A stretch of DNA of 64,000 nucleotides from Ignavibacteria bacterium (lineage in GTDB: Bacteria; Bacteroidota; Ignavibacteria; Kapaibacteriales; UBA2268): the NCBI GenBank assembly GCA_016844745.1, contig JAERMQ010000013.1, positions 1 to 64,000 of the forward strand, read 5' to 3'. Shown in pieces: positions 19,301 through 25,511 of this stretch (position 1 is its first letter; every line of letters begins with the position of its first letter). The position numbers and the translations under genes are program-made. The notes under the pieces are model-generated. The model saw nothing but the letters and a program-made list of their open reading frames with translations. It ran no database searches and was not told the origin of the DNA.

Positions 19301-19499
19301 CACGAGCACTCTTATTATGGAATCTTTCAAATGCTGTTTTAAATAGCAAATCCATTCCTTCAGTAATAAAATTCTCGTTGAAAAACGTTTCAGGATTAAT
19401 GTTTTTTTCCAGTAAATCTGTTAAATCTAATACGTCTTCACTTTTTGATTGATCGAAGACACTTTTTCTTGGGTTACATAATTCTCTTAATGTTTTCAT
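16386..19499 (-). CDS. DUF499 AAA+ ATPase (defence-associated)
   Basis: About 1037 residues. Walker A is SMGGGKTHNMIALGLLA (near residue 75) and Walker B is PTLILLDEIPPYL (near 170), with a sensor-like NVLIVISDLKATY. The body matches the large DUF499 ATPases. The C-terminal region has a chitobiase-like beta segment (KASPESVIKYTTDGSDPKEN), often seen at the end of these proteins. I prefer the ATG at 19499; a TTG 15 nt upstream is in frame. It is the first gene of the DUF499-DUF3780-DUF1156-helicase run. As the likely motor or sensor it would drive anti-phage action with the methylase. Confidence 0.85.
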   Translation of the reverse strand: MKTLRELCNPRKSVFDQSKSEDVLDLTDLLEKNINPETFFNENFITEGMDLLFKTAFERFHNKSARGLIKLTQSMGGGKTHNMIALGLLAAFPEYRKKLMGENYNDESLGEVRVVSFTGRQSDIPYGIWGEIANQLGNKELFKDYYTPLSAPGQNAWISLLKDKPTLILLDEIPPYLENAKAKTIGNSDLSVVTTTALANLFNALNRKELSNVLIVISDLKATYESGSRLLQSTFKELDSEISRSSLDLVPVGSSSDEVYHILKKRIFETLPADSEVIEIANAYKKSINDARQMGLTNMSADKIFLGIKDSYPFHPSIKELYERFKENTGFQQTRGLIRLMRLMVKQLYESNKVDGKFLVNVYEMDLNDGEMHTMISQINNSLVSAISHDIANKGKAVAEYIDTINHDESMQHLSKLLLISSLADVPNALLGLTGKEVIGYLTEPGKDITVIKKSLDQFISEAWYLHADKDGRFYFKNLRNLIAELNSLVDSYDDESAKKELKQFLQNKFKTTVGDCYQNILVFPALDEINLTEDKIALILFEPYYRGGINPELEKLFQDTQFKNRILFLSGQRNTMDNLLKVAKEYKAIQVVINRMKDERVPENNPQFEMASDKEHKILLSLLSSARETFMTLYFPSHFRNEDILSSADFLMEFQGNDFNAEQQIRDLLISKQKFTKETNSDVFKKKCEDRLFTQKEMRWVDVKRRAATNPQWQWHHPKALDALLEEMLKKNEWKDKGSGYYEKPPFPKEKTDVFIQEMFRNDKGNVTLKISPKYGDTVFYEIDGVPTSASTKIENFDKFETQEMIINFLCIDSKNEHESGEVKTWKNSIKLKYRVYDKNDEKYVELKASPESVIKYTTDGSDPKENGGIYNGDFAIPSNSTFVLAIAEKKGIYSEPLQIKIDHTQAISLIIDKQKPLKYRHKTQTSDTNQSYKELQMLKKYGVEVNDLIINIIITINESSEENWLMTTIDPKLYLNSDRIEKQLEMTRDIYSDLGNVNLTFEYTNMKFPSGQHFEDWIAENKIDKKTINQGDVKQ

Positions 19500-19538
19500 A
19501 AGCTTAACTCTCAAAATTTATTTTTACATCAAAAATTT

Positions 19539-19546
19539 CAAATATA
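19539..19546 (-). promoter_or_regulatory. Possible Bacteroidota-type -7 box (TATATTTG) upstream of the defence operon
   Basis: On the minus strand the sequence TATATTTG fits the TAnnTTTG -7 element known for Bacteroidota vegetative sigma factors. A TTG-containing stretch lies roughly 15-20 bp further upstream. It is about 40 bp before the DUF499 start. In AT-rich DNA such matches arise often by chance. Confidence 0.25.
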
Positions 19547-19585
19547 ATTGATAACACGTCACAATACGACTTCTGATAAATTATT

Positions 19586-20002
19586 CTAATTTTTTTCAAT
19601 TTTAACCTTTTCAATCAATCTCACAACTCCGAAATGATATTTATTATCATAATCAGTGATGTTAGGTTGCTCTATCTCTGTTACATATTCAATGCCAATT
19701 TTATCCATTTGAGTTTTAAACCGTTTTAACCAGTATTCACCATCAAATTGAATAACCACCAAATCATTGTCTTTAAAAGTTGCACCCTTTTCAATTGCCA
19801 GTCTTCTGATATAACTTCCGTTGTATTCCGGATCTTGTTCAGGGTCAATCGTACCTAAGTACATATTTTCTTTATTTAGAGTATCGAAATAGGACTTGAA
19901 ACCTTTCCACTCCTCGAACTTATCAGGGTTGTTTGGATTAGGTATAAAGCCTATTTCAACTTTCTCTGATGTGTCAACTTCTTTTAAATCAATGATTCTC
20001 AT
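19586..20002 (-). CDS. Unknown small protein, possibly an S24/LexA-fold partner of the repressor
   Basis: A 138-residue protein of unrecognised family. The stretch GATFKDNDLVVIQFDGEYWLKRF resembles the second half of a LexA/S24 peptidase fold, in which a GD-x-V strand pair is followed by a lysine in a VKR-like strand. No Ser-Met nucleophile motif is visible. It lies directly downstream of the repressor gene and reads in the same direction, so it may be co-transcribed with it. It could equally be a host-take-over or superinfection protein. Confidence 0.4.
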   Translation of the reverse strand: MRIIDLKEVDTSEKVEIGFIPNPNNPDKFEEWKGFKSYFDTLNKENMYLGTIDPEQDPEYNGSYIRRLAIEKGATFKDNDLVVIQFDGEYWLKRFKTQMDKIGIEYVTEIEQPNITDYDNKYHFGVVRLIEKVKIEKN

Positions 20003-20064
20003 TTTGACACCTACAATTTATAATGAAACAAAAACAATAGTAACATTGTACTACTCCCAAATTA

Positions 20065-20778
20065 TCAATACTGATTTCTGAAAAATCCTCTGAAAACTCC
20101 AATTACCTTGAAATGTTCTTCTCCAGTTAATTGAATTGGTTTGAACTCTGCGTTAGAAGATTCCAGATAAATCATTCCATCACCTTTTACAACATATCTT
20201 TTGACCAGAACGGAATTATCAAATTCTGCTACAACAATCTGATTATTCCTTGGCATAACTCCTGCTTCAAAGAATATGAGGTCTCCGTCTTCAATACCAT
20301 CCTCAATCATACTGGAACCACGAGCAATGATAGCCGAAACCTTCTTGGCACTTGGAGCAATGTAATTTCGGAAAGTAGTAACAGTAGAAGGTATATCACT
20401 GAAAGAAAGAGGTTGCCCCATCTTTGCTTCGGGAGTAAGATATAAGGTTATGTTAAGTATATCTTCAAGTTCATCATGAGCTTCCGCTGTCATCCAGAAA
20501 TAAGGCGACTTACCCGATTCAGCATTTCCTCTATTTAAAGAATCCTTGTTTCCCGATTCCGGTTCAAACAACATCGAGCCTTTGCCAGTTGTGTACCAAG
20601 TAGGGTTTAAATTGAGTGCTAACATTTTACTATGGTAAGTAGCACCCAAAATACTTGAATCTTTTCCGAGATACTTATTCAGATTAGGAAGTGTAATGCC
20701 TAAAGCCTTCGCAAAGTCAGTCTTACTCTGAAAGTACTTGTTAATAAAGTATTCTAATCTCTCTTGAGCCGTATCCAT
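20065..20778 (-). CDS. Phage repressor: XRE-like HTH plus S24 (LexA-like) peptidase
   Basis: The 237-residue protein has an N-terminal helix-turn-helix (KTDFAKALGITLPNLNKYLG, residues 18-37). The C-terminal S24 peptidase domain carries the Ser nucleophile in ARGSSMIEDGIEDGD and the Lys base in SVLVKRYVV. This is the CI/LexA-like repressor architecture: DNA damage and RecA would trigger self-cleavage and induction. It is divergent from the early genes across a 187-bp gap that holds a long palindrome, the expected operator. Both catalytic residues are present, so the prophage should be SOS-inducible. Confidence 0.88.
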   Translation of the reverse strand: MDTAQERLEYFINKYFQSKTDFAKALGITLPNLNKYLGKDSSILGATYHSKMLALNLNPTWYTTGKGSMLFEPESGNKDSLNRGNAESGKSPYFWMTAEAHDELEDILNITLYLTPEAKMGQPLSFSDIPSTVTTFRNYIAPSAKKVSAIIARGSSMIEDGIEDGDLIFFEAGVMPRNNQIVVAEFDNSVLVKRYVVKGDGMIYLESSNAEFKPIQLTGEEHFKVIGVFRGFFRNQY

Positions 20779-20807
20779 AAAATTCCCTAAAAATATTTTT
20801 TGAAATA

Positions 20808-20881
20808 GTAACTTTTTACTTGCATATATTCTAAAATTTTAGTATTTTTGTTTTTAGAATATTTGCAAAGTAAATTGTAAC
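20808..20881. promoter_or_regulatory. Long imperfect palindrome between repressor and early genes (candidate operator)
   Basis: The left arm at 20808-20836 (GTAAC, then TTGCATATATTCTAAAA) is mirrored by the right arm at 20851-20881 (TTTTTAGAATATTTGCAA, then GTAAC read through TTGTAAC). The core ATATTCTAAAA is identical in both arms around a centre near 20844. Its position in the divergent region makes it the best candidate binding site for the S24 repressor, covering both promoters. Confidence 0.6.
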
Positions 20882-20965
20882 AAAAATACAAAGCAAATAT
20901 AAGAAAAATTGTATAACTATACAACAGATATTTGAAAAAAGTGAAAATAATTTGGAGAATAAGAA

Positions 20966-21178
20966 ATGAAGAGGTTGCCCAACGGAATAATAGACTACAT
21001 CAGCAGGAGTTTGCAAATTACTACTCATGCTGTATATCTAAGATTAAAGCGTGGTGATTCGGAAGCTGTCAAACTTCTCGAATTAGCTATTGAAGATTAC
21101 AAACTGAGAAAAATTGAAATAGAAGAAAACAAGAAAAAGATACAACAATTAAGAAAAAATGTACTACTAAATAATTAG
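20966..21178 (+). CDS. Small early protein with basic HTH-like N-terminus
   Basis: A 70-residue protein, first of the rightward early operon, with GGAG about 10 nt before its ATG. Residues 1-35 (NGIIDYISRSLQITTHAVYL) could form a helix-turn-helix, and 45-65 are a charged helix. This is the place where lambdoid and similar phages encode a Cro-like protein, so an anti-repressor or Cro role is plausible, but no family is recognised. Confidence 0.55.
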   Translation: MKRLPNGIIDYISRSLQITTHAVYLRLKRGDSEAVKLLELAIEDYKLRKIEIEENKKKIQQLRKNVLLNN

Positions 21179-21190
21179 TATGGGCTTGTA

Positions 21191-21514
21191 ATGTTAAAGC
21201 AAGACTTAGAAATAGAATTAACACCGAATGATGTAGCTAAAGAGCTAAAGATTTGCTATTCAAAAGCAAAAAGACTTATGGAAACTAATGAGATTAGATC
21301 TTGGGTTGATACAAACGCAAGTGATGGAAGAAAGTATTTAAAAACTGTATATCGGGAAGTATTAACTTATCATCAAAGAAAAATAGAACATCGAGATGAC
21401 GAACTGAAAACTTCTAAGCAAAACAAAAAGATAACCCCAAGAAAAAATGGACATGGAGTTTTATCGAACAAATCTATCGAAGAATTTTTTAGAACTGAAA
21501 TATTCGCTTCATAG
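21191..21514 (+). CDS. Excisionase/MerR-like HTH protein
   Basis: The 107-residue protein begins with a helix-turn-helix of the MerR/excisionase type: LTPNDVAKELKICYSKAKRL, followed by EIRSWVDTNASDGRKYLKT, where a wing beta-hairpin is expected. The C-terminal 35 residues are highly charged. It may be the excisionase partner of the tyrosine integrase or another early DNA-binding regulator. It sits 12 bp after the first early gene in the same operon. Confidence 0.55.
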   Translation: MLKQDLEIELTPNDVAKELKICYSKAKRLMETNEIRSWVDTNASDGRKYLKTVYREVLTYHQRKIEHRDDELKTSKQNKKITPRKNGHGVLSNKSIEEFFRTEIFAS

Positions 21515-21558
21515 CAAAGTGCTTTGAAGCTTTTTTTATAAATAATTGAAGGAATTTT

Positions 21559-21795
21559 ATGAACACAGATGCAAAAGAAAAGCTTATCGAGATTAAAGAG
21601 CAAATGCTCGAACTTCTCGATGAAGCCAAAGACATCATTCCAGAAGGAATGGCAAAAGAACGTGCCAAATGCTATTGGTACGCACATATCAAAACTGCTC
21701 TCTTAAAAGAGCATGAGTATTTAGGCGGTTCATTGGTAACAATGGATGACACAATCAATGAAATCAGTGATGAAGAATCTGAGGAGGAAGAATAA
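21559..21795 (+). CDS. Small acidic early protein, unknown
   Basis: This 78-residue protein is helical at the N-terminus (EKLIEIKEQMLELLDEAKDI) and ends in an acidic tail (SDEESEEEE). Its ATG follows a GAAGGA ribosome binding site. No family is recognised. Its stop codon overlaps the ATG of the next gene, showing coupled translation in the early operon. Confidence 0.5.
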   Translation: MNTDAKEKLIEIKEQMLELLDEAKDIIPEGMAKERAKCYWYAHIKTALLKEHEYLGGSLVTMDDTINEISDEESEEEE

Positions 21796-22010
21796 TGAAC
21801 CTGATATTCACTTGCAGTACCAAGAAAGACTTTGATAATTTTAAGATAATCATTAGCAAGTCTAAGTTTCATGCAGACTCAATCAACTATGAATTCCGCT
21901 CTTTATTCTTCAATTGCACAAACCAACAAGACGCAGACAAGCTCGAGGTTGAGATACAACGAATAGCAGATGAAAATGATATTTCGGGACATTTCGAGTC
22001 GGAGGTATGA
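21795..22010 (+). CDS. Small early protein, unknown
   Basis: A 71-residue protein (start MNLIFTCSTKKDFDNFKI) with alternating strands and helices, consistent with a small alpha/beta fold. It overlaps the preceding stop by one base and precedes the next gene by 1 bp. No functional motif was recognised. Confidence 0.5.
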   Translation: MNLIFTCSTKKDFDNFKIIISKSKFHADSINYEFRSLFFNCTNQQDADKLEVEIQRIADENDISGHFESEV

Positions 22011-22011
22011 T

Positions 22012-22242
22012 ATGTATAAGCTAACAATCGAAAGACCTGAATGTTTCAGTCAAACCCAAGCCAAAGTTCTGGAAATCTTTGAGGAAGAAAATACGACTGA
22101 TTCAATTTTAAAAAAGCTAAAAATTTTGAGATTCATTCAAACCAGCTTCATCTGCGGTAATGGTGGTTCTCATGTTTGGTTAATGCCAAAGGTAAATACT
22201 AAAGATGGACGTGCAGCTATTTATGAGGAGGTTGTATGTTAA
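22012..22242 (+). CDS. Small early protein, unknown
   Basis: I place the start at 22012 because GGAGG sits 6 nt upstream; an earlier in-frame ATG at 21970 lacks a ribosome binding site and lies inside the previous gene. The product is 76 residues (MYKLTIERPECFSQTQAKVL). It shows no recognised motif. Its end overlaps the next gene by 7 bp. Confidence 0.5.
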   Translation: MYKLTIERPECFSQTQAKVLEIFEEENTTDSILKKLKILRFIQTSFICGNGGSHVWLMPKVNTKDGRAAIYEEVVC

Positions 22243-22646
22243 GGTTAGGAAATCAAGTAGAAGAAAAAGCCTTATGGTATTCCGAAGAACCTGACTGGAA
22301 CACTCCGGAAGGAAATATCATTGCAGTTTGGGATGGTTGCAAAATCAAAGAAGAAGAATATAAAGACTTCATCAGTTTTGTCAAGGAAGAAGCAAATGCC
22401 ATTGTAGAACCGGTTGGAACATTTGAATCCGAAGATGGAATTACTGTATTCGTTTTCTTGGTAAAAACAAATGTACCTCAATTTTCAATTTGGAGATTCA
22501 GACTTCCAGGAATGAGATGGTGGTTCGACGCCTTCTGGGAAACTAACGGTGGTAGAGTTGCCAAAGACTCTGAAATCCTGCCAATAATAAATAAATTAGG
22601 TTTAACAATTTCAGGAGCTAAAAACAATGTACATGATGAAAATTGA
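22236..22646 (+). CDS. Early phage protein, unknown
   Basis: This 136-residue protein starts behind a GAGGAGG ribosome binding site. It is rich in Trp and acidic residues (LWYSEEPDWNTPEGN, RFRLPGMRWWFDAFWE). No known family is recognised. It lies within the coupled early operon. Confidence 0.5.
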   Translation: MLRLGNQVEEKALWYSEEPDWNTPEGNIIAVWDGCKIKEEEYKDFISFVKEEANAIVEPVGTFESEDGITVFVFLVKTNVPQFSIWRFRLPGMRWWFDAFWETNGGRVAKDSEILPIINKLGLTISGAKNNVHDEN

Positions 22647-22824
22647 TCCTGAACAGGTTACAGAGCTTTACCATAGAAGAGAAAGCTTAAAGGAGGAATA
22701 TGGCATCAGCAAACCTATCACAATGCAGGTTAGGGAAGCCATAGCAGAATACATAACAAAGAATCAAAATGAAAAAAGCCCTTTGATTCGTACTCAAAAG
22801 GCTTCTAAAAATTCACATTTTTAA
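22627..22824 (+). CDS. Small ribbon-helix-helix-like protein
   Basis: A 65-residue protein whose ATG overlaps the previous gene and follows AGGAG by 8 nt. The segment ISKPITMQVREAIAEYITKN has the short strand plus helix pattern of a ribbon-helix-helix or CopG-type DNA-binding protein. That is a weak resemblance. A regulator of the early operon is one possibility. Confidence 0.45.
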   Translation: MYMMKIDPEQVTELYHRRESLKEEYGISKPITMQVREAIAEYITKNQNEKSPLIRTQKASKNSHF

Positions 22825-22851
22825 CATTACAAAAATAAGGAGAAATCCATT

Positions 22852-24036
22852 ATGGAACAAACAAATTTTTCAAAAATTGATTTATCAGGTTTGGTAAAAG
22901 AACTTGAAAGTCAGAAGCTAAGGAAAAGGGACTTGATAGTTCCTTCAACGGCATTAGCAATGTATGAGGGCAGAATAGCGATGTACTCACAATCAACAAG
23001 TGAGATGTCGGAAATGCTTCTCAAAGCAGGGATTAAAACAAATGGCGATGTTACCGAAGAGTACAACCTCACTGAATCTTGCCATGCTCAAATTTCAGAC
23101 AAACTCGGAATACCGGGCAGATATTATGAAAGACTACGAAAAGAAGCATTGGATATGCTCGACTACAACGTAACAGAGTGGCTAAAGAGGAAACCAAGCA
23201 ATTATTTCTTGAGAACATTTATTTCAAATGAAGGAGATTATGGAATTGCCAGAGCTTTCCTATCCGACAGATTCAAAGTCATTGACCATTTGGACATTCT
23301 AATCACAGCCTTGGAAGCCATTAGACAGTCAGACAAAAAAGTTATCATCGAAAGTGCAGACTTAACAGAACAAAGAATGTATGTAAGGTTTATAGCCCCG
23401 GAAATAGTTAAATCCGTTCCGGAACTACTCAAGAACTACAAAGTACCTAACGGTAGAAATGATGACGGAGGTTTTGGAGTTTGTAGCGGTTTCATACTTT
23501 CAAACTCTGAAACAGGACATGCCACATTTACTATAGCCCCAAGACTTACGGTATTGGCTTGCAGAAACGGGATGATATTCCATAAAGATAAAATTGCAGA
23601 AAGGCATCTTGGAACAAAGATGGACGTAGGAACATTCGACTGGAGCGAAGATACAAGGCAAAAGGAATTGGAACTAATACAGTGCCAAGTCAAAGATGCT
23701 GTGAATGCCTATCTTTCCACAGATTATCTTGGAAATGTTCTTAACGAGCTTTCAATGAAAGGAAGCAAGTTATTGGAACACCCAGTAGATGCAGTCCATA
23801 ACATCAGTCTATCATTAGGATTCTCAGATGAACGGAAAAACGAGCTTTTAAGCTATTTTGTTCAGGGAGGAGACACAACCGGATTCGGTGCGGTTCAAAG
23901 TCTTACTTATCTTGCTCAGAAAGTTCAACCGGATTTAAGATATGAACTTGAAACAGCTTCGGTAAGTATTCTCGATCATATCGAAAACTATGACAGACCG
24001 GCAGTTAAGAACTACAATCAATTAACCCTAAATTGA
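22852..24036 (+). CDS. DUF932 family phage/plasmid protein
   Basis: The 394-residue protein shows the layout of the DUF932 (phage/plasmid-like) family: SCHAQISDKLGIPGRYYERL near residue 78, RAFLSDRFKVIDHLD near 143, GFVCSGF-like GGFGVCSGFILSNSETGHAT near 205 and ACRNGMIFHKDKIAERHLG near 238. These proteins are common in early regions of phages and on plasmids next to recombination genes, but their activity is unknown. The start has an AAGGAG ribosome binding site. Confidence 0.75.
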   Translation: MEQTNFSKIDLSGLVKELESQKLRKRDLIVPSTALAMYEGRIAMYSQSTSEMSEMLLKAGIKTNGDVTEEYNLTESCHAQISDKLGIPGRYYERLRKEALDMLDYNVTEWLKRKPSNYFLRTFISNEGDYGIARAFLSDRFKVIDHLDILITALEAIRQSDKKVIIESADLTEQRMYVRFIAPEIVKSVPELLKNYKVPNGRNDDGGFGVCSGFILSNSETGHATFTIAPRLTVLACRNGMIFHKDKIAERHLGTKMDVGTFDWSEDTRQKELELIQCQVKDAVNAYLSTDYLGNVLNELSMKGSKLLEHPVDAVHNISLSLGFSDERKNELLSYFVQGGDTTGFGAVQSLTYLAQKVQPDLRYELETASVSILDHIENYDRPAVKNYNQLTLN

Positions 24037-24047
24037 AAGGAATTCCC

Positions 24048-24191
24048 ATGAAACCGGTAAAGCTTAAGAATCTTCACTATGTTTCTCCAAGAGAGAAAAA
24101 GTTGATAGACAGAATTACAGTAGCATTGCTATACACTGCTATCGGACTGCTTTTAATCACAGCTTTAATAATCAAATCAGGAGTTAAATAA
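24048..24191 (+). CDS. Single-pass small membrane protein
   Basis: A 47-residue protein begins at ATG 24048 after AAAGGA. A basic cytoplasmic segment (SPREKKLIDRI) is followed by one transmembrane helix (VALLYTAIGLLLITALII). Its stop lies 1 bp before the next gene's ATG. Tight packing and a good ribosome binding site support it as a real gene. Function is unknown. Confidence 0.55.
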   Translation: MKPVKLKNLHYVSPREKKLIDRITVALLYTAIGLLLITALIIKSGVK

Positions 24192-24192
24192 T

Positions 24193-25182
24193 ATGTTTAA
24201 AATAGTAAAATCAGACGAGCCTTTGGTAGTTGACACCGTAAACATTCTTATTTACGGTGAACCCGGGGCTGGTAAAACAAGCCTTGTGAATACTGCCGAA
24301 GGTTCCTTGACACTCGACTTCGACAAGGGTGTTCACAGAAGCGATTTCAGAAAAGATGTGCTTGTTATCGAAAGCTGGAAACAAATCAACGATAATATGG
24401 CAGAGTTAATCAAAACTTTTGGCAATTATAACACAGTAATACTCGACACAATAGACACTCTATTAGACTATATGGGAGCTTGGATAATTGACCAGGAACC
24501 TAAGTTAGCAAGAAACAAACTTCAATTCTATGGCAAACTTAAAGACGAATTTTCTTTGTTTGTCGGCAAACTCAAGACACTTGGAAAAGATGTCGTGATG
24601 ATTGCCCACGTAAGAGAAAAAGAAGAAGGCGACATCAGGATTAAAAGACCGGCAATAACCGGTGGTAGCTATGACAGGGTTTTACAAACCGCTGATTTCG
24701 TAGGTTATCTTTTCATAAAGGATAACAAAAGAACCATAGACTTTAATCCAACTGATTATTGGATTGGCAAGAACTCGGCAAAATTCAATTCTATGATGAT
24801 ACCTGATTTCAATTCTATTCCGGATTTCTTTTCAGGATTAATCAAGGACATGAAAAAGGCTATTAACGGTCAAACACAAGCACAAGTTGAAACGGTCAAG
24901 CTGATAAAAGAACTTTCAGAGAAAGTTTTGAAGATAAAAGACCTTCCAGAAATCAATACTTTCCTGAGTGAATTATCTGGGATGAAGAATGGAGTGAAAA
25001 AGCAGGTTTGGGACAAGATTCAGGTCAGAGCAAAAGAATTGAATTTTGAGTTCAATAAGGAAGAAAAGAAATTCTTTTCAAATATAGCAAAAACCGAAGA
25101 AAAACCAAAGGTTGCTAAAACCACAACTGCTACGAAAAAAGCAGTTGAAGAAGTTCAAGAACCTGATTTCAGTTTTGAGTAA
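24193..25182 (+). CDS. Phage AAA/RecA-like nucleotide-binding protein (Sak4-like)
   Basis: The 329-residue protein has a Walker A motif, IYGEPGAGKTSLVNTA (about 20-35), and a Walker B, NTVILDTIDTLLDYM (about 84-98). It also carries a RecA-core pattern (DVVMIAHVREKEEG) like the Sak4 and AAA_24 families that act as single-strand annealing or recombination ATPases in phages. The C-terminus is a charged, low-complexity tail. It sits beside DUF932 and nuclease/SMC genes, which points to a phage recombination module. Confidence 0.72.
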   Translation: MFKIVKSDEPLVVDTVNILIYGEPGAGKTSLVNTAEGSLTLDFDKGVHRSDFRKDVLVIESWKQINDNMAELIKTFGNYNTVILDTIDTLLDYMGAWIIDQEPKLARNKLQFYGKLKDEFSLFVGKLKTLGKDVVMIAHVREKEEGDIRIKRPAITGGSYDRVLQTADFVGYLFIKDNKRTIDFNPTDYWIGKNSAKFNSMMIPDFNSIPDFFSGLIKDMKKAINGQTQAQVETVKLIKELSEKVLKIKDLPEINTFLSELSGMKNGVKKQVWDKIQVRAKELNFEFNKEEKKFFSNIAKTEEKPKVAKTTTATKKAVEEVQEPDFSFE

Positions 25183-25193
25183 GGAGGCTAACC

Positions 25194-25511
25194 ATGATAC
25201 AAATTGATTTCAGAAAGGAAATGCCTCAATGGACAGGCAAGACAAGGCTAAATGGATTATTAGCGGTTTTTACAAGGGAAATAATCTATTATATCCAAAC
25301 AAAGCATAGAATTAGAAAACCTTTGCTAAAACCATACTACAAAATCTTCTTTGAAGAAGAAAAAAAGACAGAGTACATAAGCATTCTTTGGTATGTTGAT
25401 GATAAGGATTCGATTTGCAAACACAAGGTAATCTGGCTAAACACAGTGAACGTGAAACCAATGGTGAACAGATACCTCGGAAATAAGAAACGGAGGTATT
25501 GTTATGCTTAA
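25194..25511 (+). CDS. Small early protein, unknown
   Basis: A 105-residue basic protein (start MIQIDFRKEMPQWTGKTRL) with an AAGGAGG ribosome binding site just before the ATG. It overlaps the nuclease-ATPase gene by 8 bp. No motif is recognised. Its place suggests a partner in the recombination module. Confidence 0.5.
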   Translation: MIQIDFRKEMPQWTGKTRLNGLLAVFTREIIYYIQTKHRIRKPLLKPYYKIFFEEEKKTEYISILWYVDDKDSICKHKVIWLNTVNVKPMVNRYLGNKKRRYCYA

